Positions 63,391-64,000 of a stretch of 64,000 bases of DNA are shown here, in pieces. The position numbers and the translations under genes are program-made. How positions within the stretch are numbered: position 1 is the first letter of the stretch; every line of letters begins with the position of its first letter. Location of the stretch: contig NZ_FTMA01000006.1 in assembly GCF_900155985.1 (NCBI RefSeq), forward strand, positions 1-64,000. The letters are read 5' to 3'. The DNA is from Maribacter ulvicola. GTDB lineage: Bacteria; Bacteroidota; Bacteroidia; Flavobacteriales; Flavobacteriaceae. A model generated the notes under the pieces. That model worked only from the letters and a program-made list of their open reading frames with translations. It was not told the origin of the DNA and made no database searches.

Positions 63391-64000
63391 CTTCTACAAT
63401 ATTGGGCGCTAACCATTTTTCAGCCAGTTCAAAAGAAATATCCTTCCGATCAGCAAAATCTTTCACCTGGTCATCTTTAATTTTACCCAATCCAAAATAG
63501 CGCGCTTCGGGATTCCCAAAATAATACCCGCTAACCGATGCTGCCGGCCACATAGCCAAACTATCCGTCAGTTCTACACCAATAGTCTCCTTCACTTTTA
63601 AAATTTCCCAAATGGTCAATTTCTCCAAATGATCCGGACACGCAGGGTAACCCGGTGCTGGGCGAATACCTTTGTATGATTCTTTAATTAAATCTTCATT
63701 GCTCAAATCTTCATTTGCAGCATAACCCCAATGTTTCATACGGACTTCCTTATGCAAATATTCCGCAAAAGCTTCTGCCAACCTATCTGCCAAAGCTTTT
63801 ACCATAATGGAATTATAATCATCTAAATCGGCTTCATATTTTGCCGCTAATTCCGCAGTCCCAAAACCTGTAGACACACAGAAACAACCTATATAATCTT
63901 GTTTCCCGGACTCTTTGGGTGCTATAAAATCTGACAAAGCATAATCGGCAACGCCTTCTCTACGTTCTAATTGTTGACGTAGGGTTCTAAAAGTATAATT
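63383..64000 (-). CDS. metH: Methionine synthase (cobalamin-dependent), C-terminal part
   Basis: The frame runs to the right edge of the window without a stop, so the gene is cut by the window. The visible 205 residues are the SAM-binding reactivation domain of MetH: ESGKQDYIGCFCVSTGFG, VRMKHWGYA, YKGIRPAPGYPACPDHLEK and TDSLAMWPAASVSGYYFG. MetH transfers the methyl group of 5-methyltetrahydrofolate to homocysteine. The last codons (VEAS) lie in a palindromic repeat. metF follows 173 bp downstream. Confidence 0.95.
   Translation of the reverse strand, partial: NYTFRTLRQQLERREGVADYALSDFIAPKESGKQDYIGCFCVSTGFGTAELAAKYEADLDDYNSIMVKALADRLAEAFAEYLHKEVRMKHWGYAANEDLSNEDLIKESYKGIRPAPGYPACPDHLEKLTIWEILKVKETIGVELTDSLAMWPAASVSGYYFGNPEARYFGLGKIKDDQVKDFADRKDISFELAEKWLAPNIVEAS

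Overview
The window is a chromosomal segment of a member of the Bacteroidota, almost certainly a flavobacterium (family Flavobacteriaceae). The reasons are the gliding-motility pair gldB-gldC beside nadE, lipoproteins with a Cys-Ser-Lys-Asp/Glu-rich start, promoter boxes of the TAnnTTTG type, a DnaG primase without zinc ligands, an OmpA protein with thrombospondin type 3 repeats, and AT-rich spacers full of short dispersed repeats. The genus cannot be fixed from the sequence alone.

Region by region. 1-1640 is an AT-rich gene-free tract with a decayed coding fragment and a decayed copy of the 3' end of the neighbouring tRNA-Arg. 1777-17821 (minus strand) is a complete dcw cluster: mraZ, rsmH, ftsL, ftsI, murE, mraY, murD, ftsW, murG, murC, ftsQ, ftsA, ftsZ, then a GatB/YqeY gene. 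An MraZ-type operator of 10-bp phased GTGG repeats lies in front of mraZ. 18085-19475 holds an alpha/beta hydrolase and the GTPase EngB. 19476-25960 is a low-GC accessory stretch: a ParDE-type toxin-antitoxin pair bracketed by inverted repeats, small secreted proteins, a 170-nt three-way-junction palindrome, a YbjQ/zinc-finger fusion, a NERD-domain protein and a DUF2750 protein.

26012-35367 carries a LytTR two-component pair, a metallophosphoesterase, a large lipoprotein, an MtfA-like peptidase with an altered HExxH motif, a cupin-truncated haemoglobin pair and a transglutaminase-like protein. 35787-45093 holds gldBC/nadE, a response regulator with Glu at the phosphorylation site, dnaG, an ECF sigma/anti-sigma pair and a polyprenyl synthase whose conserved N-terminus begins with CTG. 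45458-50729 holds rlmN, queA, aroA, a MazG-like gene, dtd and rsgA. 50838-54424 holds two secreted proteins and the OmpA protein.

54580-58807 is a Phe/Tyr operon (pheA, aminotransferase, tyrA, fused DAHP synthase-chorismate mutase). It is preceded by what looks like a classical attenuator: a 23-codon leader peptide with ten aromatic residues, followed by a hairpin with a T9 tract. 58996-62028 is a three-gene envelope cluster, and 62256-64000 holds metF and the 3' end of metH.

The most interesting signals lie outside the annotated proteins. They are the aromatic leader/attenuator, the structured element at 23001-23172, three families of dispersed repeats (one of which has been translated into the N-terminus of MurD), and several conserved enzymes or regulators with substituted catalytic or ligand residues (DnaG, MtfA-like, LuxR-type regulator).
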